Notes: generated by a model from the sequence alone, not told the origin. DNA of 64,000 bases from Pseudomarimonas arenosa (GCF_014841215.1 NZ_JACYTR010000009.1:1-64000), one strand, 5' to 3'; shown: positions 18,523-27,584, numbered from the stretch's first letter. Made by a program: numbers and translations.

Positions 18523-19528
18523 TACCGTGAAAGCCGTCGATTTCGATCAGCAGTTCGCGCCGGCAGATGTCGCCGTGCAGGAACAGCCGCGGCACATCGT
18601 CGCTGAGGTACTGGCGCAGCAGGGCATCGGCCTGCGGCAGGTCCCGCGGATCGCGCAGGTAGACCTTGAGCAGACTGGACTGATCGAAACGCGGCCGGCT
18701 GCTGAGCCCGCGCTGACAGGCGCTGCCGAGCAGGGCGTCGAAGTTGCGGAAGGTCTCAGCCACCTGCAGGGCCAGATCTTCGCGGTGATGCGAATCGTGG
18801 CCCACCACTGAGGCGGTGCCAGAGATCAGTAGCGGCATCGGATGCTCGCTGCCAGCGGCCATGGCGCGGGCAAAGCTGGGTGACTTTGGCCCGTAGCAGC
18901 GCGGATAGTGATAGGCCGGGGTCTGCCGGGGATTCTCGATGGCGATGCCCGGCTGGCCTGCGCTGATCCAGTACACCTGCAGTTGCCGCGGCTGACTGTG
19001 CTCGCCAATCGCGGTGGCGGCGGGTAGCTGGTCGATCTCCAGCGCCAGCCCGGCAGCGCGACCGACGCAAAACTGCCGATAGCGTTCGCGATCGTCGTCA
19101 CCTTCGGTGATGGCATCGAAGTAGTTCCAGATGCGCAACAGGTGGCGATGATCGCTGGCCTGCACCGCCTGCATCAGACTGCGATAGGCCTGCTCGGCGG
19201 CATCGCGGATGGTGAGCTCAGGCGCGCCGCTGCCTTCGGTCTGGTTGATCCAGCCAAAACATAGCGTTTCACTGCAGGCGCCCTGGGCGTTGCCGATCTG
19301 CCAGGTGCGCACCGGTTGATCGACCGTCCAGACCTCAAACAGCTGAGCCTCGTTGAGCGGCTCCAGATCAACCCGCAGATAGCGCGGATCGCCGATATCG
19401 GCCGGCGCGGCCCGGCCAAAGCCGAACACCGCCAACACGTCAGGAGCGAGCAGCTGGCGCGGATCCTGGCAGCGCAGGTAGCGCGGGCTGAGGCCGGCCT
19501 TCTGCATCGGTAGTGCGCGTGCGCTCAT
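18515..19528 (-). CDS. xanB2: Chorismatase, 3-/4-hydroxybenzoate-forming (XanB2/FkbO/Hyg5 family)
   Basis: The 337-residue product belongs to the chorismatase family that hydrolyses or rearranges chorismate; XanB2 of Xanthomonas yields 3-hydroxybenzoate and 4-hydroxybenzoate, the former being the aryl starter of xanthomonadins. Recognisable family features are YWISAGQPG, the GTASVVGHDSHH segment, FNFDALL-like LRNFDALLGSACQ, and the C-terminal LLIEIDG carrying the glutamate expected in the active site. The ATG at 19528 overlaps the stop of the upstream flavoprotein gene by 4 nt (ATGA), which decides the start; a longer frame back to 19975 would run through that gene. Its place at the edge of the aryl-polyene cluster fits starter-unit supply. 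The gene symbol is by family and context. Confidence 0.88.
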   Translation of the reverse strand: MSARALPMQKAGLSPRYLRCQDPRQLLAPDVLAVFGFGRAAPADIGDPRYLRVDLEPLNEAQLFEVWTVDQPVRTWQIGNAQGACSETLCFGWINQTEGSGAPELTIRDAAEQAYRSLMQAVQASDHRHLLRIWNYFDAITEGDDDRERYRQFCVGRAAGLALEIDQLPAATAIGEHSQPRQLQVYWISAGQPGIAIENPRQTPAYHYPRCYGPKSPSFARAMAAGSEHPMPLLISGTASVVGHDSHHREDLALQVAETFRNFDALLGSACQRGLSSRPRFDQSSLLKVYLRDPRDLPQADALLRQYLSDDVPRLFLHGDICRRELLIEIDGFHGIS

Positions 19529-20817
19529 CCGCCGACCGTCCCCTTGATCAGCGGTCGCCGCGCCAGTCGCCAGGCTTGCCAGCGCAGCGCCAGTGCGGTC
19601 GCCCGAAAAAGCAGGCGAAAGGCGATCAGACGCCGCAGCACGGCCTTGTTGTCGAACACATCGCCGGCCAGCATGGAGATCACCGCTTGCTCGATCTGCC
19701 AGGCATTGCGTGGATGCTCGAACAGGTACTTCATGGCTGGCGTGGTGAAGCGCTCGATGAACCAGGAAAAGGTCCGTAGTCCGGCATCCATATGGCGCCG
19801 ATAAACACGCTGCAGGCGCGCTTCGGCGCGCGGTTGGCGTAGGCATTGGTCGACCATATCGGCCGCTCTCTCGGCGCCGTGCATGGCCAGGAATACACCG
19901 GAGGAGAAGATGGGATCGACAAAGGCATAGGCATCGCCTGCCATCACCCAGCCCGGGCCGGCGATCTGCGTGCACAGGTAGGAATAATTGCCGGTGGCTT
20001 CGGCGCTGCTGCTCGCCTGCGCTGCGCGCATTCGGCGGGCCGCCTCCGGGTGCGCGCGCACGGTGTCGAGCAGGAATTGATCAAGCTCGCTGCGACGCTG
20101 CTTCAGATACTCCGGTGAGCACACTGCGCCCACGCTCATCACGCCATCGGGCAGCGGAATCATCCACATCCAACCCTGCGGCAGCCGATAGATCGAGATG
20201 TTGCCGGCGTCTTCGCCCGGTCGCCGTTCCACGCCCTGGAAGTGCGCATAGATTGCTGCCGAGCGATGTCGCGGGTGTGGCTGCTTCAGCTGCTGCTGGC
20301 GGCCCAGCAAGGTGTCACGCCCGCTGGCATCGACCACGTAGCCACAGCTGATGCGCTGCGATTCGCCCTGAACCTGTAGTTCCACCTGCATATGGCCATT
20401 GGGTAGGCGTTCCACTCGTGTGGCTGTGCAGAGCTGTCGAGTATCGACGCCGACCTCGCCCGCGCGCTGGAACAGCAGCTGATCGAATTGATCGCGGCGC
20501 ACCTGAAAGGCGTGATCGGCTACCGGCTGCAGGGCACGCTCGAAGCGAAAGCCGTTGTGGCTGCCCGACTCGCCAAGAAAATCCGCTGCCGGTTTGCGCA
20601 CGCCGATCGCGGCGACGCGTTCGAGCACACCGAGTCGCTCAAAGATGGGCAGATTCAGCGGAAGCAGTGATTCACCTATGTGAAACCTTGGGTGCTGCTG
20701 CCTTTCGCAAAGCAGCACGCGCCAGCCGCGCTGCGCGAGGGCGATGGCGGCCGTGCTGCCTGCCGGGCCCCCGCCAATCACGATGACATCCTTATCCGGG
20801 CGAGAGTGAGGGTTCAT
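19525..20817 (-). CDS. Halogenase-like FAD-dependent oxidoreductase of the aryl-polyene cluster
   Basis: The product has 430 residues. It opens with the Rossmann motif VIVIGGGPAGSTAA (residues ~11-24). HIGESLLP at about 48 and the halogenase-associated WMWMIP motif near 212 place it in the flavin-dependent halogenase/geranylgeranyl-reductase-like family; GDAYAFVDPIFSSGV is the second FAD-contacting segment. The position of the halogenase catalytic lysine in the (K)xGES context is a histidine (FHIGES), so halogenating activity is uncertain. Monooxygenase or reductase chemistry on the polyene or its precursor is an alternative. It is the first gene of a two-gene minus operon with the chorismatase. 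The ATG at 20817 was chosen because it directly precedes the Rossmann fold. It is divergent from the ACP gene. Confidence 0.85.
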   Translation of the reverse strand: MNPHSRPDKDVIVIGGGPAGSTAAIALAQRGWRVLLCERQQHPRFHIGESLLPLNLPIFERLGVLERVAAIGVRKPAADFLGESGSHNGFRFERALQPVADHAFQVRRDQFDQLLFQRAGEVGVDTRQLCTATRVERLPNGHMQVELQVQGESQRISCGYVVDASGRDTLLGRQQQLKQPHPRHRSAAIYAHFQGVERRPGEDAGNISIYRLPQGWMWMIPLPDGVMSVGAVCSPEYLKQRRSELDQFLLDTVRAHPEAARRMRAAQASSSAEATGNYSYLCTQIAGPGWVMAGDAYAFVDPIFSSGVFLAMHGAERAADMVDQCLRQPRAEARLQRVYRRHMDAGLRTFSWFIERFTTPAMKYLFEHPRNAWQIEQAVISMLAGDVFDNKAVLRRLIAFRLLFRATALALRWQAWRLARRPLIKGTVGG

Positions 20818-20936
20818 GTAAGCAGGAAAGCCGAAAACGACGAAGTGAAACCAAGCAACCAGCGTTTCACGAATGATACACTGCCGCGCTTTACTCCGGC
20901 CGTGCTGTTCTGGCCCGCAACGATCCTGTGTATCCC
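20818..20936. promoter_or_regulatory. Divergent promoter region of the aryl-polyene cluster
   Basis: This 119-bp interval separates the minus-strand flavoprotein-chorismatase pair from the plus-strand operon that starts with the ACP gene. Both transcription starts must lie here or within neighbouring coding sequence. I cannot assign boxes or operators by eye. Confidence 0.45.
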
Positions 20937-21206
20937 ATGTCGAAGCAAACCCCTGCACAAAATGAGCTCGCCCATCTGCTGGTCGAGGCCCTGAATCTGG
21001 AAGATATCGAACCAGGTTCGATTGATCCCGAGCAGCCGCTGTTCGGCGATGGCCTGGGCCTGGATTCGATCGATGCGCTGGAACTGGCGCTGGCCATTTC
21101 CAAGCGTTATGGCTTTCAGCTGCGCTCGGACAACGAAGATAACCGACGCATCTTCGGTTCGCTGTCGGCGCTGTCGGCGCACATCGAGCAGCAGCGCGCC
21201 GCATGA
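20937..21206 (+). CDS. xanC: Acyl carrier protein of the aryl-polyene pathway (XanC-like)
   Basis: The 89-residue acidic product is an acyl carrier protein. The phosphopantetheine site is Ser in GLDSIDALEL near residue 45, and the flanking helices (LLVEALNLEDIEP before, LALAISKRYGFQL after) fit the fold. In xanthomonadin biosynthesis the ACP XanC is loaded with 3-hydroxybenzoate by the ligase XanA2; a ligase candidate is encoded at 33668-35053. The ATG at 20937 was preferred to an in-frame GTG three codons upstream. It is the first gene of the plus-strand operon. The symbol is assigned by context. Confidence 0.88.
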   Translation: MSKQTPAQNELAHLLVEALNLEDIEPGSIDPEQPLFGDGLGLDSIDALELALAISKRYGFQLRSDNEDNRRIFGSLSALSAHIEQQRAA

Positions 21207-21395
21207 AGCTAGATTCCGCCTTTGACCGCTTGCATCTCCGAGCAAAGCGTTAATGCAGTTCGAATGTTCCAACGTCGCCTACCTCACTCGGCGGGTGAGG
21301 GCCGCTACACGCCCGATGACGCGCCTGGGCTGCGTAGCTCGTCGTTGCAGACACACTGTCGGGCGCGTCCAGCGGCGGAATCCAGCTTGAGTCGA

Positions 21396-22055
21396 ATGCT
21401 GCCCGTGCTGCTGGCGCTGGCCTTTCCGGTGTTGGCGCATGCTTCAGTGACCTTACAGTCGCCGGCCTTGACCATGGCGGCGTCGATGAGTTTGTTGCTG
21501 CTCGTCGTCATGCCCCTGCGTGATCGACCCGGCCGCGCCAGCCTGCTGCTGTTGCTGGGCACGGCCCTGCTGGTTGGCCTGGCCGCGATGGATCGGCTGC
21601 GTTTGCTGCTGACCCTGCCGCCGGTCGTGCTGAATGCCATGGTCGGCCTGTACTTTGCACGCAGCCTCAGGCCCGGGGCGATGCCCTTGATCGAGCGTAT
21701 GGTGCGGGCCCTGAACGATGGTCAGGTGCGTCATCCCGAGGTGCCAGCCTATGCACGCCGCTTGACCCAGGTCTGGGCGACCCTGTTGCTGAGTCTGGCG
21801 GCGATCAATCTGCTGCTGGCGGTGTTTGCCGTTCCCGGCGGCTGGTTGATTGGCCTGGGCTGGGACGGGCCAGGTCTGCCGGCCAGCTGGTGGTCGCTGT
21901 TTGCCAACGTGCTGAACTACGTGCTGATTGCTGGCTTCTTTCTGCTGGAGTACGGCTATCGCCAATGGCGCTTCCCCGAGCACGACTACGGTGGCTTGAT
22001 CGCCTTTCTGCGGCGGATGAGTGCACTCGGCCCGGAATTCTGGCGGGCGCGATGA
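21396..22055 (+). CDS. Polytopic membrane protein typical of aryl-polyene clusters (COG4648-like)
   Basis: The product has 219 residues. About five to six hydrophobic helices are visible (MLPVLLALAFPVLAHAS; ALTMAASMSLLLLVVMPL; ASLLLLLGTALLVGLAA; VWATLLLSLAAINLLLAVF; FANVLNYVLIAGFFLL), and the chain ends in a basic cytoplasmic segment (YRQWRFPEHDYGGLIAFLRRM). Such proteins of unknown function accompany the acyltransferase and exporter genes in xanthomonadin and other aryl-polyene clusters. The ATG at 21396 gives a membrane start; the frame is open upstream to 21222, so a longer N-terminus is possible. Its stop overlaps the next ATG (ATGA). Confidence 0.75.
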   Translation: MLPVLLALAFPVLAHASVTLQSPALTMAASMSLLLLVVMPLRDRPGRASLLLLLGTALLVGLAAMDRLRLLLTLPPVVLNAMVGLYFARSLRPGAMPLIERMVRALNDGQVRHPEVPAYARRLTQVWATLLLSLAAINLLLAVFAVPGGWLIGLGWDGPGLPASWWSLFANVLNYVLIAGFFLLEYGYRQWRFPEHDYGGLIAFLRRMSALGPEFWRAR

Positions 22056-22393
22056 GTACCCCGGCAAGCCAGGCCTCGACGCCGCTGTGCATCGCGGCCG
22101 ACCATCCCTGCCTGCCGGGGCATTTTCCGCAGCAGCCGCTGGTGCCCGGGGTGTTGATTCTTGATCGGGTGGTCGCGGCGGTGCGTGCCGTGCGCGGCGA
22201 TCTGCGACTTTGCCGACTGCCGCAGGTGAAATTTCTGCGCCCTCTGCTGCCCGATCAGCCTGCCGAAATCCACTGGCAGGCTGCCGATCACGAGGCGGAT
22301 GTGCGCGTTAAGTTCGAAGTGGTAGATGGTGCGCAGCTGATTGCTCGTGGTGATCTGCTGTTGCGGCAGGCCGAGGCGGACGATGGCTGCTGA
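22052..22393 (+). CDS. ApeI-type hot-dog-fold dehydratase
   Basis: The product is 113 residues. HPCLPGHFPQQPLVPGVLIL matches the FabA/FabZ/ApeI central segment (HPxxPGHFPxxPxxPGV), in which the His is catalytic. The length and sequence fit the short 3-hydroxyacyl-ACP dehydratase of aryl-polyene clusters, which would introduce the double bonds in each elongation cycle. ATGA overlaps link it to the upstream membrane protein gene, and it overlaps the downstream acyltransferase gene by 11 nt. A second dehydratase-like gene lies at 26324. Confidence 0.85.
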   Translation: MSTPASQASTPLCIAADHPCLPGHFPQQPLVPGVLILDRVVAAVRAVRGDLRLCRLPQVKFLRPLLPDQPAEIHWQAADHEADVRVKFEVVDGAQLIARGDLLLRQAEADDGC

Positions 22394-23354
22394 GTGGAAA
22401 CAGCGGCCCGAGGGCGGTGGCCGCTTTGCGCTGTGGCTGATCCGCAGCATTGCCCAGTTCGGCGGGCGGATGATCGCCCGGCTTTGCCTGTTTCCGATAA
22501 CCCTGTACTTCTTTCTGGTGCGCGGCCCGGAGCGCCGTGCATCGCGCGCCTTTCTGCGCCGGGTGTACGGCAGGCCGGCCAGCGCCTGGCAGGTTGCCCG
22601 CCACATCCACAGCTTTGCGTCCACCATCCTCGACCGGGTATTCATGCTGTCGGGCCAGTTCGGGCGCTTCGATATTCGCGTACATGGCCGGGAGCAGTTG
22701 AACGCCGCCATTGCCCAGCGGCGCGGTGTGCTGCTGTTCGGCTCTCACCACGGCAGCTTCGAGGCCTTGCGTGTACTGTCGCGCGAACGCAACGACGTCA
22801 CCGTGCGAGTGGTGATGGATCCGGGGCAGAATGCAGCCATCACCCAGTTGTTGAACGAGCTGTGCCCGGAGATTGCGGCGACGGTAATCGATGCGCGGCA
22901 GGACGGTGCTCAGATCGCCCTGGCCATCGGTGCGGCAGCCGAACAAGGCGCCCTGATCGGCCTGCTGGTTGATCGTGCGCGTGCCGGCGAGCCGATGCAG
23001 CGCGTGCCCTTCCTTGGTGAGCCGGCGCCGTTTCCGTCGGCGCCCTGGCTGATCGCCGCCGCGTTGAAGATTCCCGTGCTGCTCTGCTTTGGCCTGTACC
23101 GGGGCGGACGGCGTTACGATCTGTATTTCGAAATGTTCGATGCCGAAATTCAGGTGCCGCGGCGAGAACGCGCCTCGGCCTTGCTGGCGTTGCAGGCTCG
23201 CTATGCGGAACGACTTGAACACTATGTTCGACTGGCACCGCTCAACTGGTTCAATTTCTATGATTTCTGGCAAACGCAAAGCGTGTCGCAGTCGGATCGC
23301 TCTGCTGCTGATCCTGCTGCTGTCGACGTCGGTCACGGCTCAGGTCGCGCCTGA
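22383..23354 (+). CDS. LpxL/HtrB-like acyltransferase of the aryl-polyene cluster
   Basis: The 323-residue product belongs to the LpxL/HtrB family of lipid acyltransferases. The catalytic HX4E motif is visible as HHGSFE at about residue 125. An N-terminal hydrophobic helix (MIARLCLFPITLYFFLV) anchors it to the inner membrane, and VDRARAGEPMQRVPFLG is the expected second conserved block. The family ending NWFNFYDFW is followed here by about 30 extra residues that lie in the overlap with the next gene. In aryl-polyene clusters such enzymes are thought to attach the polyene to a lipid anchor. The ATG at 22383 was chosen because it precedes a normal family N-terminus. Confidence 0.88.
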   Translation: MAAEWKQRPEGGGRFALWLIRSIAQFGGRMIARLCLFPITLYFFLVRGPERRASRAFLRRVYGRPASAWQVARHIHSFASTILDRVFMLSGQFGRFDIRVHGREQLNAAIAQRRGVLLFGSHHGSFEALRVLSRERNDVTVRVVMDPGQNAAITQLLNELCPEIAATVIDARQDGAQIALAIGAAAEQGALIGLLVDRARAGEPMQRVPFLGEPAPFPSAPWLIAAALKIPVLLCFGLYRGGRRYDLYFEMFDAEIQVPRRERASALLALQARYAERLEHYVRLAPLNWFNFYDFWQTQSVSQSDRSAADPAAVDVGHGSGRA

Positions 23355-23922
23355 GCTCGATGCGCTGATCGCTGCGCTGGCCGAGCCGGTACCGGCCGAG
23401 ACCGCATTCTTCGAGCGCCGTGAGTCGAATCTGTTGGCCGAGCCGTTGCTGCTGAAAGGTGCGCTGCGGCGGCCGGCGGCTGATGTGCTGATCAAGCAGA
23501 TCGACGGGCCGCCCAGCGAAACGATGCAGATTGCTGCTGATCGCGTGCGGGTCGAGCGCGAGGGGCAAGCGACGCGCAACTTTTCTTTGCGTCGTGCGCC
23601 GGAACTGGCGGTGTTGGCGGCCAGCTTCGATGCCCTGCTGGCGGGTGATCAGCAACGACTGGCACAGCACTACCAGATCCACTTGACCGGCCCGAGTGAG
23701 GCTTGGCAGATCGAGCTGTTGCCGCGGCAGGCGCGTCTGGCAAAACGAGTGCGAGCGCTGCGCCTGCAAGGTAGCGGCAGCGATTGGCACTGCTTTGATC
23801 TCGAGCTCAGCAATGGCGAGGCCAGCCGCATGTGGCTGGGCGAGGTCGCCGCCGCCGCCGCTCGGGCCGAAAGCGAACCGGCGCGCGACGCCCTGTGTCA
23901 GGCGCACCCGGCGGCGCAATGA
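23260..23922 (+). CDS. LolA-like periplasmic lipoprotein-carrier-type protein
   Basis: The product has 220 residues. The signal peptide MISGKRKACRSRIALLLILLLSTSVTAQ directs export, and the mature part has the size and alternating pattern of LolA-like chaperones seen in aryl-polyene clusters. These are expected to carry the pigment lipid across the periplasm. The gene begins 95 nt inside the upstream acyltransferase gene; I accept this long overlap because the signal peptide is convincing and no later start precedes it. Its stop is ATGA-coupled to the MMPL exporter. The assignment rests on size, signal and context. Confidence 0.75.
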   Translation: MISGKRKACRSRIALLLILLLSTSVTAQVAPELDALIAALAEPVPAETAFFERRESNLLAEPLLLKGALRRPAADVLIKQIDGPPSETMQIAADRVRVEREGQATRNFSLRRAPELAVLAASFDALLAGDQQRLAQHYQIHLTGPSEAWQIELLPRQARLAKRVRALRLQGSGSDWHCFDLELSNGEASRMWLGEVAAAAARAESEPARDALCQAHPAAQ

Positions 23923-26327
23923 GCCAGCCGAAGGCAGGCGCCGTGCAAGGGCGGCATGTGGCTCGCCTGGCCATTTGTCTGGTCGTACTGGGCTTGCTGG
24001 CCTGGGCATTGGCCTCGCGATTGCAGCTCAGCGGTGATCTGCGTCTGTTCATGCCGGCGCCGCGCAGCGACGCCCAACGACTGCTGATCGAACAGCTTGG
24101 CGAAGGGCCGGGGGCGCGACTGCTGCTGGTCGCCCTGCACGGAGACGAGCGCGATCGGTTGGCCGAACGCTCGCGCGCCCTGCGTGAGGCGCTCGTCGAC
24201 TCTGATCACTTTGTTTGGTCGGGCAATGGTGACGAGGGGCTCGATGCGCTGCCCGAAGCGCTGCTCGACTATCGTTATCTGCTGTCACCCGGGGCAGGCG
24301 AAGGCGTGTTTGCCGAACCGGCGCTGAGGCATGCACTGGAGCAGCGTCTGCTCGACCTGGCCTCGCCGGCGGCGGCGATGATTGCGCCACTGATCGCCGC
24401 CGATCCCACCCTGGAGACGCTGCGCGTCATCGAGACCTGGCAGCCCGCTGCTGAGCCCGAGCGCCACGATGGCGTCTGGATGAGCAGGGCCGGTGAGGCG
24501 CTACTGGTGCTGGAAACCGCTGCACCGGGCTTCGATCCCAGTGGGCAGCAGGCAGCGCTGCAAGCGCTGAGGCAGGCCTACTGTGCCGTGCTCGAAGCGG
24601 AGTCGGCCGCGGCCGGGCGCTGCGATGAAACCATGAGTTCAGAAGTGGCGCTTGATCTTGGCCTTGAAGTGAGTGGTCCGGGTGCGTTCGCCGAACGGAT
24701 GGCGAACCGGACTCGCGGCGATGCCAGCTTCTACGGCAGCCTGGCCGGGCTCGGGCTGTTTGTCCTCTTGCTGCTGGCCTATCGCAGTGTCTGGCTGCCC
24801 CTGGTCGGGATCATTCCTCTGCTGTTTGCCGGGCTGGGCGGATTGCTGGTCACCGCCTGGCTGTTTGGCACTGTGCACGGCATCACCCTGGCTTTCGGGC
24901 TGACCTTGCTCGGCGTGGCACAGGACTACCCGGTACACCTGTTCAGCCACCGCCGTGCCGGTGAGCCGGCACAGCAGTCGGTGCGGCGGATCTGGCCGAC
25001 CCTGGCCACCGGCGCCTTTTCCAGTGCCTTGGCCTATCTGGTGTTCTTCTTTACTGGCGTCGACGGTCTACAGCAGCTCGCCGTGCTGACGGTTTCCGGT
25101 CTGGCCTTGGCCGCCTTGGCTACACGTTTCGTGCTGCCCTGGTTGCTGCCGCTGCCCGCCGAGGTGCCGAGTATCACCCTGTCCGAGAGGCCGACGATGG
25201 CTTCTCCGCGTCGTCGAGTCGGGCTTGCAGCGGGCGTGGCGTCAGTGCTGCTGGCCATGCTGTTTGGGTTGCCGTCACCCGGCTGGCAGGAGGACCTGGC
25301 CGCCCTGACGCCGCTGCCGCCGGAATTGCTGCAGCGTGACCGCCAGTTGCGCCAGGCTTTGGCGGCCCCCGATGTGCGTTGGCTGTTGCAGCTGCAGGGC
25401 GACTCGACCGATAGCGTGCTGCAGGCCAGTGAGGCGCTGATGCCGGCGCTCGATCAGCTGGTGCAGCAAGGAGCGATCACTGGCTACGATCTTGCTGCGC
25501 GCTATCTGCCTTCGGCGCAGCGCCAGTTGCAACGTCAGGCCGCGCTGCCAGCGGCCGATCAGCTGCGTGCGAGCTTGCGTGCCGCCAGCCAGGGGCTGCC
25601 ATTCAAGGCCGATGCCTTTGCGCCGTTCCTGGCGGCGCTCGAGCGTGCCCGACAGCTGCCACCGCTGCAAGTCGAAGCCTTGCAGGGAACGGCATTGGAG
25701 CTGCGCCTTGGCGGCCTGCTGCTGGCGCCGCAAAGCGCTGCCGGTGCGTCGCGTCATTCCGCGCTGGTGCAGCTGCAGGGGCCGGCGGACCTGGCCGCGC
25801 TGCAGGCGCTTGCCGACGCCCATCCGGACCTTGCTCTGATCGATCTGAAATCGGTAGCCAACTCTCTCGCTTCGGCCTGGCGAACCCAGGTGTTATGGGC
25901 AATGTTGCTGGCGGCTCTGATTCTCAGCGTATTGGTGGCGATATCCTTGGGCTCGCTTCGCCGTGCCAGTCGAGTGCTGCTGCCGGTGGCGCTGGGCACC
26001 TTGTTTGTGGTCACTATTCTGCACAGCGCCGGCGTGCCCTTGTCGCTGTTCCATCTGGTGGCGATGGTGCTGGGTGCCGGCCTCGGCCTCGACTACGCGT
26101 TGTTCTTTGAGCGCGCCAGGCAGGCCTCGGCTGAGCGCGGCCAGACCCTGCACGCGCTGGTGCTATGTGCCACCTCAACGCTGTGGGTGTTCGCCTTGCT
26201 GGCCTTGTCCGAGATCCCGGTATTGCGCCACTTGGGCGTTACGGTAGCGCTCGGCGTTGTGGCCCATTTCGGGGCATCCTACTTTCTGCTTGGCGCACCC
26301 GGCCCTGCTCCGGAGAACCGTCGATGA
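23919..26327 (+). CDS. MMPL/RND-family exporter of the aryl-polyene cluster
   Basis: The product is an 802-residue inner-membrane protein. One helix near the start (LAICLVVLGLLAWALAS) is followed by a periplasmic loop of some 250 residues. A block of helices follows (from GSLAGLGLFVLLLLAYRSV to ALATRFVLPWLLPL), then a second helix and loop, and a second block (VLWAMLLAALILSVLVAISL ... GVVAHFGASYFLLG). This is the duplicated RND/MMPL plan. GVAQDYPVHLF and GAGLGLDYALFFERAR are the corresponding GxxxDY motifs of the proton relay. It is expected to move the polyene product or its lipid form out of the inner membrane. ATGA overlaps link it to both neighbours. Confidence 0.92.
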   Translation: MSQPKAGAVQGRHVARLAICLVVLGLLAWALASRLQLSGDLRLFMPAPRSDAQRLLIEQLGEGPGARLLLVALHGDERDRLAERSRALREALVDSDHFVWSGNGDEGLDALPEALLDYRYLLSPGAGEGVFAEPALRHALEQRLLDLASPAAAMIAPLIAADPTLETLRVIETWQPAAEPERHDGVWMSRAGEALLVLETAAPGFDPSGQQAALQALRQAYCAVLEAESAAAGRCDETMSSEVALDLGLEVSGPGAFAERMANRTRGDASFYGSLAGLGLFVLLLLAYRSVWLPLVGIIPLLFAGLGGLLVTAWLFGTVHGITLAFGLTLLGVAQDYPVHLFSHRRAGEPAQQSVRRIWPTLATGAFSSALAYLVFFFTGVDGLQQLAVLTVSGLALAALATRFVLPWLLPLPAEVPSITLSERPTMASPRRRVGLAAGVASVLLAMLFGLPSPGWQEDLAALTPLPPELLQRDRQLRQALAAPDVRWLLQLQGDSTDSVLQASEALMPALDQLVQQGAITGYDLAARYLPSAQRQLQRQAALPAADQLRASLRAASQGLPFKADAFAPFLAALERARQLPPLQVEALQGTALELRLGGLLLAPQSAAGASRHSALVQLQGPADLAALQALADAHPDLALIDLKSVANSLASAWRTQVLWAMLLAALILSVLVAISLGSLRRASRVLLPVALGTLFVVTILHSAGVPLSLFHLVAMVLGAGLGLDYALFFERARQASAERGQTLHALVLCATSTLWVFALLALSEIPVLRHLGVTVALGVVAHFGASYFLLGAPGPAPENRR

Positions 26328-26776
26328 TCAAGCTCCCCGCCACCCGAGTCGAGGTCGAAGCGCTGATCCCGCATCGCGGCAGCATGTGTCTGCTCGATCG
26401 GGTGCTTGCCTTCGATCAACAGGGCCTGCATGCGCAGGCAGATTCGCATCGCTCCCCGGACCATCCCTTGCGCGAGGGGGCGGCACTCGCAGCCGTGCAT
26501 CTCTGCGAGTACGGTGCGCAGGCCATGGCCGTGCACGGCGGCTTGTGCGCCGCGCAGGCCGGGCAGCGCGCAGCGGCCGGCTGGCTGGTGTCGCTGCGCG
26601 GCGTGGAGCTGCACTGCGATCGCATCGAGCAGATTGCCGAGCCGCTGGATGTGCATGTTGAGGATGTGGTCGATAGCGGCAGCGGCTGGCAGAGTCGGTT
26701 TCGCATCGAAGCACAGGGCCGTTTGCTGGCCAGCGGTCGCTGTGCAGTGATCAAGGACCCCGGAGAAGCCGCATGA
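26324..26776 (+). CDS. ApeP-type 3-hydroxyacyl-ACP dehydratase
   Basis: The 150-residue product resembles the hot-dog-fold ApeP/FabZ-like dehydratases of aryl-polyene clusters. Recognisable parts are IPHRGSMCLLDRV near residue 15, in which the HRG-Met context replaces the usual HR-PFLLDRV, and AAVHLCEYGAQAMAVHGG in the central helix. It probably forms the dehydration system together with the shorter protein encoded at 22052. The ATG overlaps the exporter's stop and the stop overlaps the ketoreductase start (ATGA twice). Confidence 0.85.
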   Translation: MIKLPATRVEVEALIPHRGSMCLLDRVLAFDQQGLHAQADSHRSPDHPLREGAALAAVHLCEYGAQAMAVHGGLCAAQAGQRAAAGWLVSLRGVELHCDRIEQIAEPLDVHVEDVVDSGSGWQSRFRIEAQGRLLASGRCAVIKDPGEAA

Positions 26777-27498
26777 GCAAGCGACGCGCCCTGGTCACCG
26801 GTGGCAGCGGTGATATTGGACGGCAGGTCTGTCTGGCCCTGGCCGCCCAGGGCCTGCACGTCATCGTGCATGCCAACAGCGGCTTGCAACGGGCGGAGAG
26901 GGTAGTTGCCGATATCCAGGAGGCCGGCGGCTCGGCCGAATCGGTGCAATTCGATGTGGTGGATGCCGATGCCTGCCTGGCCGCCCTCAACACCATTCTG
27001 GAACAGGGCGCGGTGCAAGTGCTGATCAACAACGCCGGCGTGCACGACGATGCGCCGATGGCTGGCATGAGCCGGGCACAGTGGCAGCGGGTGATCGATG
27101 TCAGCCTGCACGGATTCTTCAACATCACCCAGCCCTTGCTGCTGCCGATGGCGCGCACTCGCTTTGGTCGGATCATATCGATCAGCTCGGTCGCCGCCGT
27201 GCTGGGTAACCGCGGTCAGACCAACTATGCCGCCGCCAAGGCCGGTCTGCACGGCGCGACGCGCTCGCTGGCCAGGGAGATGGCCAGCCGCGGCATCACC
27301 TGCAATGTCGTCGCGCCGGGCTTGATCGCCGGATCGATGAGCGACAGCCTGTTCAGCCCCGACCAGATCAAACAGATGATTCCAGCGGCACGCGCCGGCA
27401 AACCGGAAGAAGTCGCCGCCCTGGTGGCCTTTCTGGCCAGTGATGCGGCTGGCTATATCAATGGTCAGGTGATTGGGGTGAATGGCGGCATGGGGTGA
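26773..27498 (+). CDS. 3-ketoacyl-ACP reductase, FabG-like (SDR)
   Basis: The 241-residue product is a classical short-chain dehydrogenase. TGGSGDIG (residues 9-16) binds NADPH, NNAG lies near 85, and Ser-x12-Tyr-x3-Lys is present in ISSVAAVLGNRGQTNYAAAK (~137-156). NVVAPGLI and the C-terminal NGQVIGVNGGMG fit FabG enzymes. It would reduce each beta-keto intermediate of the polyene chain. It is the last gene of the plus-strand operon and is separated from the convergent flavoprotein gene by 86 bp. Confidence 0.93.
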   Translation: MSKRRALVTGGSGDIGRQVCLALAAQGLHVIVHANSGLQRAERVVADIQEAGGSAESVQFDVVDADACLAALNTILEQGAVQVLINNAGVHDDAPMAGMSRAQWQRVIDVSLHGFFNITQPLLLPMARTRFGRIISISSVAAVLGNRGQTNYAAAKAGLHGATRSLAREMASRGITCNVVAPGLIAGSMSDSLFSPDQIKQMIPAARAGKPEEVAALVAFLASDAAGYINGQVIGVNGGMG

Positions 27499-27584
27499 AC
27501 CGAAACGTCGCGCTTGCTCTCGCCCGGATACTTCATGAGCTCGCGCCGACAGGCACCGCCAGCCTGGGCGCCTGGACAAGTCGG

